Assembly: GCA_023213395.1 (NCBI GenBank)
Contig: CM041465.1
Span: forward strand, 36,773,741 to 36,837,740
DNA length: 64,000 nucleotides
DNA from: Cycas panzhihuaensis
Lineage: Eukaryota > Cycadophyta
Reading direction: 5' to 3'
Part shown: positions 1-12,850 of the stretch, in pieces
Position numbering within the stretch: the stretch's first letter is position 1
Layout: every line of letters begins with the position of its first letter
Made by a program: the position numbers and the translations under genes
Notes under the pieces: model-generated
Databases searched by the model: none
Told to the model about the DNA's origin: nothing
The model's input: only the letters and a program-made list of their open reading frames with translations

Positions 1-559
1 GAGTGATAAATTTCCATCACCCTTGGTTCTTTTAACCTTCCCCATATTGCTTAATATCTTTTCAACTAGCATCAAGCATCCCACTATTGATCCTACATCT
101 TTTCTTTTTTTGATTTCTCCTCCCCCATATATTGAGGAGGGCTTTTAATGCTCAATAATTGATCATTACCTCTTACATAATGTTGGAAATAATCTTTAAG
201 GATCCTTTGCCTACTATGATAAGATCCTCCTTTAATGTCTTAAAGATGGCATCATTTTTTTATATCTTCTTCTAGATACATCTCATCCTTAAAAAATTAT
301 TAACAAATCACATTATCTTGATTCTCTACAATGGTTTTGCTTCTTTTCCATCTCCTATTTTTAAATCCATATTATCCTTCATTTCTTAATATCAGGTTAC
401 TAAATATTCTTTCTAAGATTGAGACTCTTCCCCTAAATAATTTAGAATTTCCTCCTCCTTTTCTTCTAAAATGGCTTCAAGCTAGCTTCCTCTTTGAATA
501 TCAGTTTCTATTTTTTTTACCTATTTCTTATTCCTCTAACTACATTAACCTTTAATTAG
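1..559. other. Left-edge stretch, probable LINE linker or ORF2 side
   Basis: No open gene is supported here. The stretch lies on the 3' side, in minus-strand sense, of the DUF4283-like remnant at about 560-1200. Its minus strand is rich in Lys/Glu codons with many stops, as expected for the low-complexity linker after a LINE-like ORF1. The 74-codon plus-strand ORF at 331-555 is T-rich and shows no recognisable motif. The rest of the element, if any, lies outside the window. Confidence 0.3.
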
Positions 560-1200
560 TTGAAAACCCTCAAGGTCTAACTTTGGGTCCTTAACTTTTA
601 GATTGATCGAGTAGTTTCTCTAGAGATGTCCATGTTTATGATAGATCTTGCATTTGAATGGAATTTTCTCACAATCCATAGATTGAACCCACTCACCTCC
701 ATTATATTCTATAATAATGGCCTCTGGAAATGGGATTGAGAGAGTCATTTAGATGTATATTTGTGCATATACTATATAGTACTTTACAATAGTTACAACT
801 AAAGATTTGATGAACAAACTAAATTTATTACCAATTCCTTTTAATATCTCTTCATCTAAAAATTCTAAAGGTGGAGAATATAGTTTAACTAACACTAGGG
901 CCTCCCATTACTAAGGCTAAACCTAGGTATCTTGAAGCATATATAAAGGCTTAATGTATTTAAGAAATAAGGTCTACCTTCAAAGACTTTCTCCCTTTCT
1001 TACTAGAGGGAAAAGACTATTATGAATAAAACACTTAGCCCCAAGTTTGATATTTATGTATTCTTTTATGCCTAACTTATCATGCCATATCTCCCTAACC
1101 CATCTCTTTAGGGCAACTTCAAATGGCTATAATTTATAAAATCTATATATTAAAGCATAACATTTTAGATAAGTCATTTCACACTCAAAGTTTATAGAGA
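560..1200 (-). pseudogene. Decayed LINE-like ORF1 (DUF4283 plus zinc knuckle)
   Basis: Read on the minus strand, one frame from about 872 down to 560 gives a recognisable plant LINE-associated DUF4283 protein. It contains PLEFLDEEILKGIGN (about 828-872), then EYNGGEWVQSMD followed by KIPFKCKIYHKHGHL (about 615-700). The last is a zinc knuckle of CxxCxxxHxxxxC type whose second Cys is Tyr. Similar wording upstream (to about 1200) includes GAKCFIHNSLFPLV. At least two in-frame stops and no start make it a pseudogene. In intact relatives this protein is an RNA-binding ORF1 of L1-type retrotransposons; similar domains also occur in stand-alone plant proteins. No reverse transcriptase is visible, because that side runs off the left edge. 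Family assignment is by motif memory, not by a search. Confidence 0.55.
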
Positions 1201-2737
1201 TTATTTAAAGCCTTAAGTTATTCAACACCTTCTTCTAATATTCACTTTGTTTACTAAATAGATAAGGAGAATCATTTGCTTATAATATAGAATAAAGGTT
1301 TGTCTTTAAATAAGACATAGGTTGCATATGGGTATAAAATTTTGTGGCCATAAACATTTCCTTAAAGGATAAATGAGAGGGGTTTTCACCCTCCCATGCC
1401 TAATGACAAGAGTGTGCCAAAACTAAGGATGAACTAGATCCCACTATGTCTTCAATCCCCTATGATACCAAACTAAAAGGGAGAATAAAGAAATAATAAA
1501 CACAAAGAAGATGAAGAAAATATCTTTAAGATACTAATAAAAGGAGCAAAATGGAAAGTGACTACCCAAAAAAAATGAGGCATAAAGAGAGGATATATGA
1601 CTATCTAAGGTCTTAGATCCAACTTATCACCCACTTAAGGGAAGCTCTTATAACTTGCAATAAGTTGGTGCATCCCCAGTAATCTCAAGTAATCCTTTGT
1701 AGTAGACTTAAAATCTGGTCTATCGACTTCTTAGAAAATAAAGCACTAATCAAGCTTGATTTGAGCTAAAGAGCTTAAGAAACTCCATCATGTATTAAAG
1801 TCAATCTAGTAACTATAACTAGAGGATGTATGTATTGACTTGTTAGGCCTAATCTATCCTAGTGGGTCTTAATTTACTAATTGTTATTACTTCAGTGAGT
1901 TGAGAACGTAAGAAGAGAGGATTTTTAGCTTCATAAATTGATGATGCCTAGTGCATATATAGTCATGAAGCCCCTTACAACACTTATATCTAGGTTGAAT
2001 ACAAATCCTCTTAAATGATCCAATCCCAAGTAATGAAAATAATAACAACAGACTACCAATGTCTAGACTTAAAGGCAATAATTACCTTTAATAGTTGTAC
2101 TTGCCTAAGATTTGATACTAAGTTATTTGCCAAGATGAATATAATAGAATGCTTAGGATTTAAGCATATTCCCCCTATAGACAAATTCTCAAACTTGTAG
2201 TCACTTATAACACTTGATTTACCTTTTTTTTTTTTAAATGATGGATACACATTAAATGTTACCATAAGTTGAGCACCAAAACCCTCTAAATATAGTATTA
2301 ATATAATATAATATAGATATAAATATGATAATAAATAGTATTAATATAAAAAACATAATATGATATAAAACTAATATATTATAAATATAAATATAATATA
2401 AATAAAATATAAAATATAAGGATAAAGATAATATAAACTACTCTAGTATTTATTCATGACTTAATATAATATTAGTGATAATTTTTAGCCTTACGGTATT
2501 ATTTTCACTAATAACTAACTATAAGACCACCATCTATTAATAACTCACTTATAAAAAATAGTGTCAGTAGGTGGGTTAGTCATAGGTAGTGGCTATATGG
2601 TCACTTATTGCCATAATTAATACCATAAGCTTAAAAGCTATCACTCATTTTTATACATAGCAATTAACTCTAATAATGATCCAAGTCTTAAAAATTATAT
2701 ACCATAGATGTAAAGACCACCAAAGGTGTCTAATAAT
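1201..2737. other. No gene seen; AT-rich with TA-rich patch
   Basis: Both strands carry stops throughout. Possible upstream LINE-like sequence may continue to about 1450 on the minus strand but is too decayed to call. Positions 2290-2470 are a low-complexity run of TA/TATAA words. Short ORFs at 1887-2265 overlap on both strands and show no motifs. Confidence 0.5.
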
Positions 2738-2960
2738 TATTGGAAAATAGACTTGTAATAAGATATTTACAAACAGAACCAAACACCTCCAAGATCGAAC
2801 GATACCCTTAAGGTACCTTAAATTAAATTAATAAAAACATCCTTACAACATGATACATATGATACACTATGTTGTGTATTTATAATACATGTCAAGATAG
2901 AGAAAGTGGGGTTGACTTGCATGGGGGACAAAACAAATGTGCATTATCAATATTCCAACA
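2738..2960 (-). repeat. 3' LTR of the non-autonomous element
   Basis: Left copy of the 223-bp LTR. It ends on the plus strand in TTCCAACA, so in element sense it begins TGTTGG. It aligns end to end with 6485-6707 without net length change. The adjoining CTCCCCCTTAA (2961-2971) is the polypurine tract read from the other strand. Confidence 0.88.
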
Positions 2961-3599
2961 CTCCCCCTTAATGTACATTTGGGTCATTTGTTTTTACAAT
3001 GCCTTGTCCTTGGAAAGGTCTTGAAGATGATGTCTTCAACTTGATCTTTGTCTTCAATCTTGTAGTGATGTCTTTGCTATAGAATGATGTCTTTAACATG
3101 ATTTTTGTCTTCAATTCTGTACTGATGCCTTTGTAGGATGATGTCCTCGTCTTGATTTCTATCTTCCATCATGTAGTGATGACATTGATGTAGCAACTTT
3201 AGCAAGTGCAAATCTTAATTCTTCATTATGACTGGTATAGTCTGATTTTGATGAAGATCCTGTAAGTAACCATCTTCAAACATAACATATTTGTCATCAT
3301 TATCCTGTATAAGTTCTTGATCACCATGTACAATAGTAATTTCTTAAACTTTTGGAGCAGAATCTTGATCAACTTGCATACTCTTTGAACTTGAATCAAT
3401 ACTCAAAGCAGGAGCATCATTTAGACTTGAATCAATACAAGACTTATCTTTTGTGGGATCATCGGATTTACATTTAATTTCTTTTAATATAATAGTATCA
3501 TCTAAATAATCTTTTATCGATTCATCACTCTCAACGTCCTAACTAGAAGTTGTTGTCTCATCAATACATTCAACCATCGTTTCTTTACATCTAGTAGAA

Positions 3600-4085
3600 A
3601 TTTCATCAGTACTCATATATTCTTGACATGTTATTTCATCAGTGTTGATAAACCATCATTAATCTTACTTACCATTTCAATCATTTGTTGTATCTCTTTA
3701 GGAGTTTGTTCAAATAAATCCCTTAAAAAATCCCAAGCTTCCTTAGCAGTACTTGCCTGATGAACCTTAGGAATAATAAAATGATATGCGGAAGGAAGGT
3801 TAGTCTTGTCTAATGCAACAAGAATCATGATGAAGGCCTTTTTGTCTTTCTTCTCAAGCATTTCCTTTTCTTCTTCATCCTTAGGAATATCACATCTATG
3901 AGTAACAAGTTTCTACAAACCTCTAGCTATGAAAAAAAAATCTTATTTTAATTGTCCAAAAGAAATAATTTTCTCCATTACACTTAGGTATCAGAAGAAA
4001 CGAATCCCTTAAGTAATATTTAGTTGTTTCATAAATATATATGACCACATCATTATCTTCCATGATTGTAAATGTCATCTCCTAA
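3600..4085 (-). pseudogene. Copia-type gag remnant
   Basis: On the minus strand the last part of this stretch is open for 76 codons (3861-3631) and contains KDKKAFIMILVALDK and AKEAWDFLRDLFE. This is the UBN2/gag layout of plant copia elements, where an Ala-W-(D/N)-x-L block follows the first helices. Upstream, IPKCNGENYFFW resembles the amino-terminal N-Y-x-x-W signature. In-frame stops separate the two parts, and no zinc knuckle or protease follows. It sits close to the 3' LTR, far from the primer site, unlike a normal gag. It is the only protein trace in this element. Confidence 0.55.
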
Positions 4086-6472
4086 CACCACGTCCCTTTT
4101 TTGAATCAACAAACTTACTTAACCTTGGTAACTTGCCCATTAATTAATCTCAACAAAATTTCTCATGCCTTATATCCCTCACATCACTGACTTCATCATC
4201 ACCTTATCCATTTCTCATATCGCCAAATAGTCACATAGAATCTAAAATAATCACTTGACCAAATCAATGCCTCATAAATATCATAATGATCATACATACC
4301 ACATGTCGCCATTAAATCTCCAAGATACACACTTTGCTTAATTGCCCAAAACACAACTCATGCCACTACACCACTCAATAAAGTTTACTTCCTTACAACT
4401 CAGGTATCTTCAACAAACTCATCATTCTTTTCTCATTCAATCAATTTAAAAAACATATCATCAAACATGCCTAATTATTACCCTATCTTGCCCATGTCAT
4501 GCCCTCAAACTCCTCATATATTGCCTCGTATCACCATCTTCTTTACCCTCAAATTTGCCTTATCATGCCCATAAAGATCCTTCATGAAAAACACATTCTA
4601 AGGAGCACTAAGTTTCCATATGCCACCTAACTCACTTATGCAAATACATGCATAATCGCCTCATCACCATATTATGTCATCATCACAATAGTTTTCTCAT
4701 ACAAACACATGTAAGAAAGCACTCAAATTGCCCTTAAACAATCACTGTCATACATCTCAAATCACCAATAGAGTGCCAAATACACTCACATCAATATGAC
4801 ATAAAGTCGTCTCACATTATAAAGTACTCTCCCATGTACAACATACATAAGAGAGCCTCAAACAGTTACCTCATATTGCAACACCACCTAACTTATTCTC
4901 TCATGTAAATCACATGCAAGAAAGCACCATGCCAATGCCAAATGTCACCACTTCATTGCCAATTAAAAATGCAAAATAAACACTCATATCTCTATAGTAC
5001 ATTTGATACTATGTTGCCTCATATCATTGCTAATGAAATGTGCCAAATGCACTCTTTCACTTCCTCAAAATGCCATTAAATTAACACTATACGTACATCA
5101 TCGGTTTCAATAAAAAATGCATCACACCAAAAAGTATCATCTTTTCCCAATCGTATTAGAACACCTTAATAAATAAAGGTCTCAATCGAAGTGTAATATA
5201 AGTAAGGGCAACTTATATCAAATGATACAAAAGCGATTTTAATAAACTTTATATTATCAATTGTGATTAAACCTTATAAAGGAGTATTATATCAAATGAC
5301 CAATATAAATCACATATGGCAAATAAAATAAAGACAAACTTTATGAAATAGGTGAATTGATATTATAAATCATGGGCATAAAAAATCCCACACACGGGCA
5401 ACATAAAAAATATACTAAGATTGTACAAATATAAACTGATGGTCATATTTAATATACGTTGGCAACATTACAAAAATTAAACGATGGTGAAAATTCAATC
5501 AAACAACAAATTTATATGGGCAACTATATTGTATAAAATGGTGGTGCAACATAGACTGGCGACTTCAAAATCAAACATGTGGCTGCAATATCAAACCTGC
5601 AACTGAAGAATATATCTGTCACATATATATTATGGGCAACTTAGGGCTAAAACATATACACAATTGTAATGTATTTAATGGTGTCCTCTAATATATCATT
5701 TCAAATGGCAACTTTAAAAAATAAAAAATGAATTTAAGAAATCTGTAGCAGAAATAAAATATATATTACGAAGGCGTCTTAAACACATATATCAACTGTA
5801 AATTTTAAAATACAATGATGTAAAATACAAACATGCATCTTTCATTATTAACAGGTGGCAAAATAAATATTGCATAGATTATAATTTCGACTGCATATAT
5901 ATCAACGCGGCAGAATATTCATCAAAAGAGCAAACATAATATATTAACATGTAACTATGTTAAATCTTAAATTGTCAATGCAGTTGTCTAGGTGATTATA
6001 ACAATTGGTTCAAATATATATCGTGCACGTAACACTCAATATACAGTAATATATAAATACGACTCCATATATATTTAATGTGTATATGGCTGAGATTAAA
6101 TGTTAAATATTTAATCTATGGATGGTGTAATATACTCTCAAATGGTTAATATACCATGCACAGCCGCTCAAGTATACCAATAAATCCTAAAATATCAATG
6201 GGTAATTATATGATGAGCATACCTCTAATTTATTAGCTGTATTTTCATCTTATGACTATTGCAACTGCTTTGCTAGGGTTTTGCACTCTTCCACTAGTTT
6301 TTCACTCTTTTATAGTTCAACCTAGGGCTGACAACATCTCTAGGGCATACAAACTTAGTGGTATTATCAAATGGGAATGAGCATCAATAGCTCTACGGAG
6401 CCATCTCTTCATACACCAGAATTAGGATTTATAGAATAATTGGTAAACCTTGTCCAAAGTTGCTTAACCTTA
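4086..6472 (-). other. Non-coding interior with periodic motifs
   Basis: No coding frame survives. The left half (about 4086-5100) is strikingly poor in G on the plus strand and carries diverged repeats of a CATG...ACATG...AGAAAGCAC type near 4588, 4700, 4833 and 4912. The right half (about 5200-5920) repeats GGCAAC followed by A/T-rich sequence near 5206, 5396, 5460, 5518, 5634 and 5706. These look like degenerate repeat units rather than decayed pol. Confidence 0.5.
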
Positions 6473-6484
6473 GCTCTGATACCA
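6473..6484 (-). other. Primer-binding site, initiator Met tRNA type
   Basis: Plus-strand GCTCTGATACCA is TGGTATCAGAGC in element sense and abuts the LTR end. This is the usual priming site for plant LTR elements using tRNA-iMet, and it fixes the element's orientation as minus. Confidence 0.85.
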
Positions 6485-6707
6485 TGTTGGAAAATAGACT
6501 TGCAATAAGATATTTACAAATAGAACCAAACACCTCCAGGATCGAATGGTACCCTTAAGGTACCTCAAATTGAATTAATAAAAACATCTTTACAACATGA
6601 TACATATGATACACTATGTTGTGTATTTATAATACATGTCAAGATAGAGAGAGTGGGACCCACTTGCATATGGGATAAAATAAATATGCATTATCAATAT
6701 TCTAATA
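6485..6707 (-). repeat. 5' LTR of the non-autonomous element
   Basis: Right copy of the 223-bp LTR, aligned end to end with 2738-2960. Most of the roughly 21 differences are transitions. The terminal dinucleotide on this side has decayed (TAATA in place of CAACA). Confidence 0.88.
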
Positions 6708-6712
6708 ATAAC

Positions 6713-8979
6713 AAGCCCATTATGTTGAAATTAGGAATAATTTGCTCCATTAACAACTATTTTAATAACTATAATTCAAAATTTTACATCCTAATTTATC
6801 AAATCACCTATGGTGTTGGACTCATTTTACTTAAGAGAGATATTTTAAGAAGAATTCTAATCATATTTTAAAATACTAAAAAACTTAAGGTAGAATGCAC
6901 TTTTTTGGGCCATGAATTTAGGGGTATAATGAGATACATAATACATCCTAATTTTAACTTAGGGATAGATTGATAGTGTAAGAGAGAGAGATAAGGGGAA
7001 TAAACTATCTATGGGCTTTGTACTTCTATTTTGTTTGTAGCATTTGCATTCATATAATAACCTTTCTATGAGAAAACTATAAGGAGTAGCACCATGAGGG
7101 TACTTTTATACTATGTTTGAAGAATATACCTCACATCATCCTTCGATGTCATATGGGACCATCTCACTCTAAATGTCACCATCTTTAGATTCAACCTAGT
7201 CACTATCTTTATAAGAATGTAGTGGTTACTTAATTCTATGAAAAGGTCATCTGGTTATAATGATACACACTTTTAAAATTAAAATGAGATAGAATGTGAT
7301 TCAACTTCACATTTCTCTTCAAGGTGATGAAAATAAGCATTTACATTGTATATATGATAATGGCGATATTTATTGATGATGTCATATATCACATATTAGT
7401 CCTTGACATATCAATGAATGGTATTAGCATGATGGATTAGTTAGTTATCATATACTAGCTCTTAATGATGTCAAGAGGAACAAGTTATTATACATTCTTA
7501 ATTGCATTCCCAAGGAAATAAGTAATAACTTATAAATAAAAGAACTTTAATTATAAAGCATAAATAAAATAATAAATATTATAAAAAGAATTAAAATTTT
7601 ATAAATATTTTAAAGTATTATTTAAAGAAAATATAATAAATAATATATCACTTAATATAAATACTACATATGTGTATGAACGTGTGTAAATTAAATATAT
7701 AAAATAAACTAGTTAATAATAAATACCATAAAGAATAATATAACAAGATAGAATGTGTGGTTCAAAGCCACTGCACTAATGTTAATAATGGATAATCACA
7801 AAAATTACTTAAGAACTTAATTACTGGTATTAAGATACATGAGCATCCCCAATATAGAATTGAATATATATCATATCTTAATCTATATAAATTAAATAAT
7901 GGTGTTGGATCATATGAATAGTTCCAAATCAATAATATATCACCACCATGCCTTCTATTAAATGATCCACTAATAATGTGAAGTTATATGAATAGGCCTA
8001 GGATGGTAATGGATCACCACAGTCTCTCATACTAGATGGCTTATGAGATTGTATGGAGTCATGAATGCTTGAAAGTTTGGAAGGGATCTTAGGATGGCAA
8101 AATAAGATGGTGATTACCCTAGCAAAAATGATTAATAATGCCATTTAAGATGGGGATGCATTATAACATTAGCTATATAGAGGTCTTAACTTATGATGAC
8201 AAAGTATGTGGAGCACCATTTGGCTATCCTTTAACTTAATAAGGGATGAATCACAGTCCTATGTCAAGGCATGGATAACATAAGCACAATGTAAATAATG
8301 GATATTATAAGTGATCAACATGAAGGCCATAGATAGACGTTGATAAAGAATATAAAATAGAAACATAGTGGCACCAACCCCTTTTAAAATAACACTACCA
8401 GCCATCTCTCTTTATTCCAAATCAATGATTTCTTTAACAAGTGTATCTATTTTTGTATTTAGTTCTCTATGTGAGTATTGAATTATAATGGGTTTCAATG
8501 ACATATAAATATCTTGCTCATAGATACATTTGTCTTAATGTATGACTCTAAATTTTTTAAAAGTTATCAAGACAATAAATAATAAGTTAGAAGTAAAAAG
8601 AACTATTAACTAGTATATGCACATGGAAGTAGTTATTTAAAAGAATCCAAGTATGCTTTCATATTTGACCCTCTTATTGGTATATACCATACTTAGAATT
8701 ATTAAGGGAAGAAACATGGTTAACTAGGCTAATTAAGAACCCAAAGAGCAAAAATCAAACCTAAGGGAAAGGAGAGGAATATTTGAAGGTTTGGAAATCA
8801 AAACTAAAAATGAATGTTATATGAAGTCAAGGATAGAAGAAAGCTAAATGTATAAAGCATAAGAAATTTAAACTATGATATATCACTATGGAAGTAAACA
8901 AGTGGTACCTATACTATACCAAAGAATATTGTCATTGCTATATAGGTCAAATAGTATGAAAAAAGACAAAATCAATGCT
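6713..8979. other. No gene seen; AT-rich intergenic DNA
   Basis: Stops are dense in all frames and I recognise no retroelement motif, RNA gene or repeat array. The 72-codon ORF at 6653-6871 straddles the LTR boundary and is spurious. Confidence 0.5.
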
Positions 8980-8984
8980 AATGA

Positions 8985-9383
8985 TGTTACATAACTCATC
9001 TCACTAAGTTATATAAAGTATTAATATATAGAGATCTACCATAAGGTTAAGTGATAAGGTTAGTTATAGAGCTTGGTACATGTGCCAATGGTATGTAAGG
9101 CTGTTATATGGCCCAATAGAATATAAGGTCACCTAGGCCACTAATACAATTGTGTGGGAAACACTCTCTTTTTTCTATATAAGGGTCATGGATTGTAAAA
9201 GGTAGCTAGATATTACTTCTGAAAATATTATACTTGGGTATTTTATTTAGTGATTAATTGGCACTCTTGTGCTTTGTGAAACTCTTTTGATAATTTGTTC
9301 ATCTTTGTTGGTTTGAATAAAGAAATTATAGATTATTATTTTTTCTGTTATACCAAGGAGCACTTGCAAGAAGAATCATCTCA
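8985..9383 (+). repeat. 5' LTR of chromovirus
   Basis: The 399-bp LTR begins TGTTACATAAC and ends CTCA. It contains a TATA-like CTATATAAGGGTCATGG near 9175 and AATAAAG near 9318, a plausible promoter and polyadenylation signal. It is followed by a two-base spacer and a mutated primer site (TAATATCAAC in place of TGGTATCAGA). Confidence 0.85.
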
Positions 9384-9971
9384 AGTAATATCAACAGGCT
9401 AAAAGAATCGAAATTTTTTTCTGACAGATCAAGTACTCTCTTTACCCAAGTAGAGATTGAGGAAAGATCTTTGCTTAGTACTCTCTCTATGAAGATTAAG
9501 GCATAGAACTAACACAACTCATGAGTCATGAGGAAAGGTGAATTTCTTCCCTTTGTTAACGCCTAGTACTTTATTTTACCTTATATTTATTTTTTAGTTT
9601 AATTCAATTATTTCAAATTTTGTATTGGGTCATCATTCTAAGGGTATATAACTCTACTTGGTGGTTATCCTTTCTTCCTCCTACCTCTTCTTCCTAGGTA
9701 GATGACTCTACTTGGGAACTACCCAAGTAGTTAGGTAGAGACCCTATACCATAGGCTTTTAAAAATCATAGGGATCTGTCATTCTGGCTAAGCATATCAT
9801 GGATTTTCTGCCCCTTGTGTGAAGGACTAGAGATAACACTCCTAAACCGAGCCCCAGATAGAACCTAGCTACAAAAGTGTACCTCAACATACCTTTGGGT
9901 ATATAAGAGGACCCTTATAGGTCATAAACCTTTCTTAGCATAGGCAAACTACTAGTCGTCAAAGTCTTATA
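9384..9971 (+). other. Chromovirus leader, first half
   Basis: Untranslated leader in plus orientation. It is repeated in inverted orientation at about 11640-12243. It breaks off at about 9971, where the sequence switches to the minus-strand gag of the inserted copy. The plus leader resumes at 12661. Confidence 0.75.
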
Positions 9972-10872
9972 TGCGATCATTGGTAGTCAGTTGGGCATGG
10001 TCTTTAGGACTAGGTAGTATCTTATTGATGATTAACTTTTCAGGATCATGGAAACCAAGCAGAGTCTTATTTGAATGGAGGAGGCCTTTCTAAGGCAAAT
10101 TCTACTTCTACTTCTTTAGCCATATTGATTGTATCTTTTAGAGTAGATAGGGATATTATCTTCAGGTGCATTTGGATACGCTCTTTAAGCCCAGACACAT
10201 ATGTATCTATCTTTGTTTATTTATCAAGTTAATGATCAACCCCATTACGTAGAGATTGGAACTTATCAGTGTATACTTCGATAGAGGATACTTCTTTCAA
10301 CTATGTCAGTTGTATGAAAAAAGATTGGTTCTAAGTGTCTTCATACTGTTTAAAAAAATAGGTAGAGAAGTGTGCTTAAGACTGACTAGAAGGGTACTCC
10401 CGCTTCTACCATCAGAACCAATGGTATGCCTTCTTATCTAAGTGGATGGAAGTCAATGTAAGTTGTTTATTTACTAACATTGGGTTAAGTGTAAAGTAGG
10501 GCTCTAGTTTACTAATCCAACTTTTCATGTTATCCTTGTTAAGATTTAGATCAAATGTGGGTATGTTGATCTTATAATGAAATGGTTGTTATTAACATAG
10601 AGGCAGAGTCAAGGTTTGCTTGGTGTGGGGTCGACTGAAGAGGAGGTTACTAGTAGCTGAGTAGAGATATTATTTATCTTCTGCAGTACTTATTGTATAT
10701 CAAACTAAGACACCAAGGTTGACATGCTTGTGTTAACTTCCATCCATATGGTAGCTACTTCATTTTTAACCTATGTATATATATGATCTAGATCTTACTT
10801 GATTTTTTCTTGAATGTTGGTGATTTAGATCTCGAGTGTAGAGATTTTATCACTATTGCTTAGAGGAGCCAT
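9972..10872 (-). pseudogene. Truncated chromovirus gag (inverted copy)
   Basis: The start codon (plus-strand CAT, 10870-10872) lies in GGAGCCAT, matching ATGGCTCC of the plus copy at 13400. The stretch 9990-10260 is the reverse complement of the plus gag region near 13990-14270, with several small differences. Multiple stops are present. It ends abruptly at the junction with the host leader, so it is both truncated and decayed. Confidence 0.65.
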
Positions 10873-11319
10873 GGAGAAAGGTCATAAAGAGGTAGGAACA
10901 GGTAGAAAGAAGGGGGAATGAATGAAGTGGGAGATCAAGAAAGAACGAGACGTAAGAATCAGGGAGTTGTTAAGGAGAAGAGAAGGGGGCAAATAAGACG
11001 ATGTGGGGTGTCTATAGCCTATTAACCCCAAAATTTACATAATCAAGATATCTGGTTCACTTGGATAAGTGTGAAAAGCTTGTTCAAGTGGGGTATATGA
11101 GGTGTAGGGGTGGGTTAGAGGTGGTGGAGCCCACCAGTGACCTATGTACTGAAAAGTATGAAAATTACTTGTGTGTACTAACCTAGTACAAGCTAGCTAG
11201 TACAACGTGCTGATTGAAATGAGGTATATAGGTCATAAGGGTAATTTTTAGTTATGAACTTACACCGTGAAGAGTGACTAGGTGGAGTTTTTTTTTTTTT
11301 TTTGTTCTTCTTCTTTCTT

Positions 11320-11422
<103 letters not shown>

Positions 11423-12231
11423 CCTATGGTGAATTTGGCTACACTAACAGGTTCTGAGTTTAGGAAATAAGTAGAAATTAATTTTTTTTTTTAAATATGA
11501 GGTGACTTACAATCTAAATCAGAGTATCCTACCAACTACTAGATAAGGTGTGCTTGGTCTTATAGGCTTGCCAATAAACTATAGAAGTTTAGGGCATATA
11601 GCTGTGTGGTGCTAACTGCTAACCACTACATTACAAGACTTCAGTGGTCGATAGTTTGCCTATGCTAGGAAGGATTGGGGACCTAAAGGGGTCCTTTTAT
11701 ATACCTAAAGGTACATGGAGATGTACTTCTGTAGCAAGGCTCTGTCTAGGGCTTGGTTCAAGAGTGTTATCTCCAGTCCTTCATGCAAAGGGCAAAAAAG
11801 CCATGATGTGCTTAGCCAAAATGCCAGGTCCTTGTGATATTTAAAGACCCCCAGTATAGGGTCTCTACTTAACTACTTAGGTAGCCACCCAACGATGTTA
11901 TTTACCTGAAAAAGAAAGGTGAGAAGGAGAAAGGATAGCTACCCAGTGGTGTTATGTACCCTTGGAATACAACTCAATGCAGAAATTGAAATAAAGAAAT
12001 GAAATTAAAAACTGGATGAAAAGCAAACAAATAAATTATTGACGTTACCTAAGGGAAGAAATTCCCCTTCCCTCATGACTCCTGAGCTATCCTGGTATCG
12101 TTCCTCAATCTTCATAGAGAGAGTACTAAGCAAAGGTCTTTCCTCGATCTCTACCTGGGTAGAGAGAGTACTTGATCTGATAGAGAAAAAAAAATTAATT
12201 TTCTAGGCAACTTTCCACAATCACAAGTGTG

Positions 12232-12243
12232 GGTCTGATACCA
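12232..12243 (-). other. Primer-binding site of inverted copy
   Basis: Plus-strand GGTCTGATACCA reads TGGTATCAGACC in element sense, two bases from the LTR end. It is the best-kept primer site of this family in the window and shows that the host copy's site at about 9386 has decayed. Confidence 0.8.
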
Positions 12244-12245
12244 CT

Positions 12246-12660
12246 TGGGATATATCTTTTCACAGGTGCTCTTTAAGATAATAGGAAAATGACAATTACA
12301 ACCACTTTATTCTAACTAATAGGGCAAGTAATTATCAGAAAATCTCAAAAAAATATAAGAGCACAAATTGATCACCAAAAATAGAGAGTATCGCAGTACA
12401 ATCTTTACAAAAGTAATATTAAGTTAACTATATTTTATAATATATGACCCTTATATAGATAAAGGAGGGTCTTTCACATAGAATCCTATTAGTGGCCTAA
12501 GTAGCCTTACATTCTATTAGATAACATAACAACCTTGCATACCATTGGCCAGCTTATCTGCTCATGTACCAAGTTCTATAACTAACCTTATTTCTTAACC
12601 TCCTAGTAGCTCTCTGTATAATAGTGCTTTACATAACTTAGCGAGATAAGTTATGCAACA
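12246..12660 (-). repeat. Inverted chromovirus LTR
   Basis: A 415-bp inverted match to the LTRs at 8985 and 17955, with recognisable AGACCC/TATATAG and TTACATAACTTAGC(G) blocks. It is the same length as the 3' LTR. It is the only LTR of the inserted half-copy. Confidence 0.82.
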
Positions 12661-12847
12661 AACTACTAACTGTTGAAGTCTTATAGTACAGTGGTTAGCA
12701 GTTAGTTCCATGAAGCTACCTGTCTAAAACTTTTTCATCAAAAGTTTATTGATAGGGCTACAAGACTAAGCACACCTTGTCTAGTGGTTGGTAGGATACC
12801 CTACTTCATATGCTCTATTTCCTAATTAAGATCTCAAGTCATAATAT

Positions 12848-12850
<3 letters not shown>

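Larger units (their letters stand above)
2738..6707 (-). mobile_element. Non-autonomous copia-like LTR retrotransposon
   Basis: Two 223-bp LTRs in direct orientation bound a 3.5-kb interior. Minus orientation is shown by a primer-binding site (TGGTATCAGAGC, complementary to initiator Met tRNA) immediately inside the right LTR and a purine tract (TTAAGGGGGAG) immediately inside the left LTR. Flanks are ATAAT and ATAAC, a 4/5 match to a 5-bp target duplication. The interior has only a short copia-type gag remnant. No protease, integrase or reverse transcriptase is visible, so movement must have depended on another element. I count about 21 differences between the LTRs, so the insertion is old. 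The non-coding interior is compositionally odd (see findings). Confidence 0.85.

Noticed and set aside
331-555. 74-codon Phe/Leu-rich ORF
   Set aside because: T-rich composition, no motif, antisense to the LINE-like remnant.
2290-2470. Possible replication origin or matrix-attachment site in TA-rich DNA
   Set aside because: Low complexity alone is not evidence, and the surrounding DNA is AT-rich as well.
10256-10441. Possible small gene in the chromovirus leader
   Set aside because: It is the opposite strand of the inverted truncated gag.
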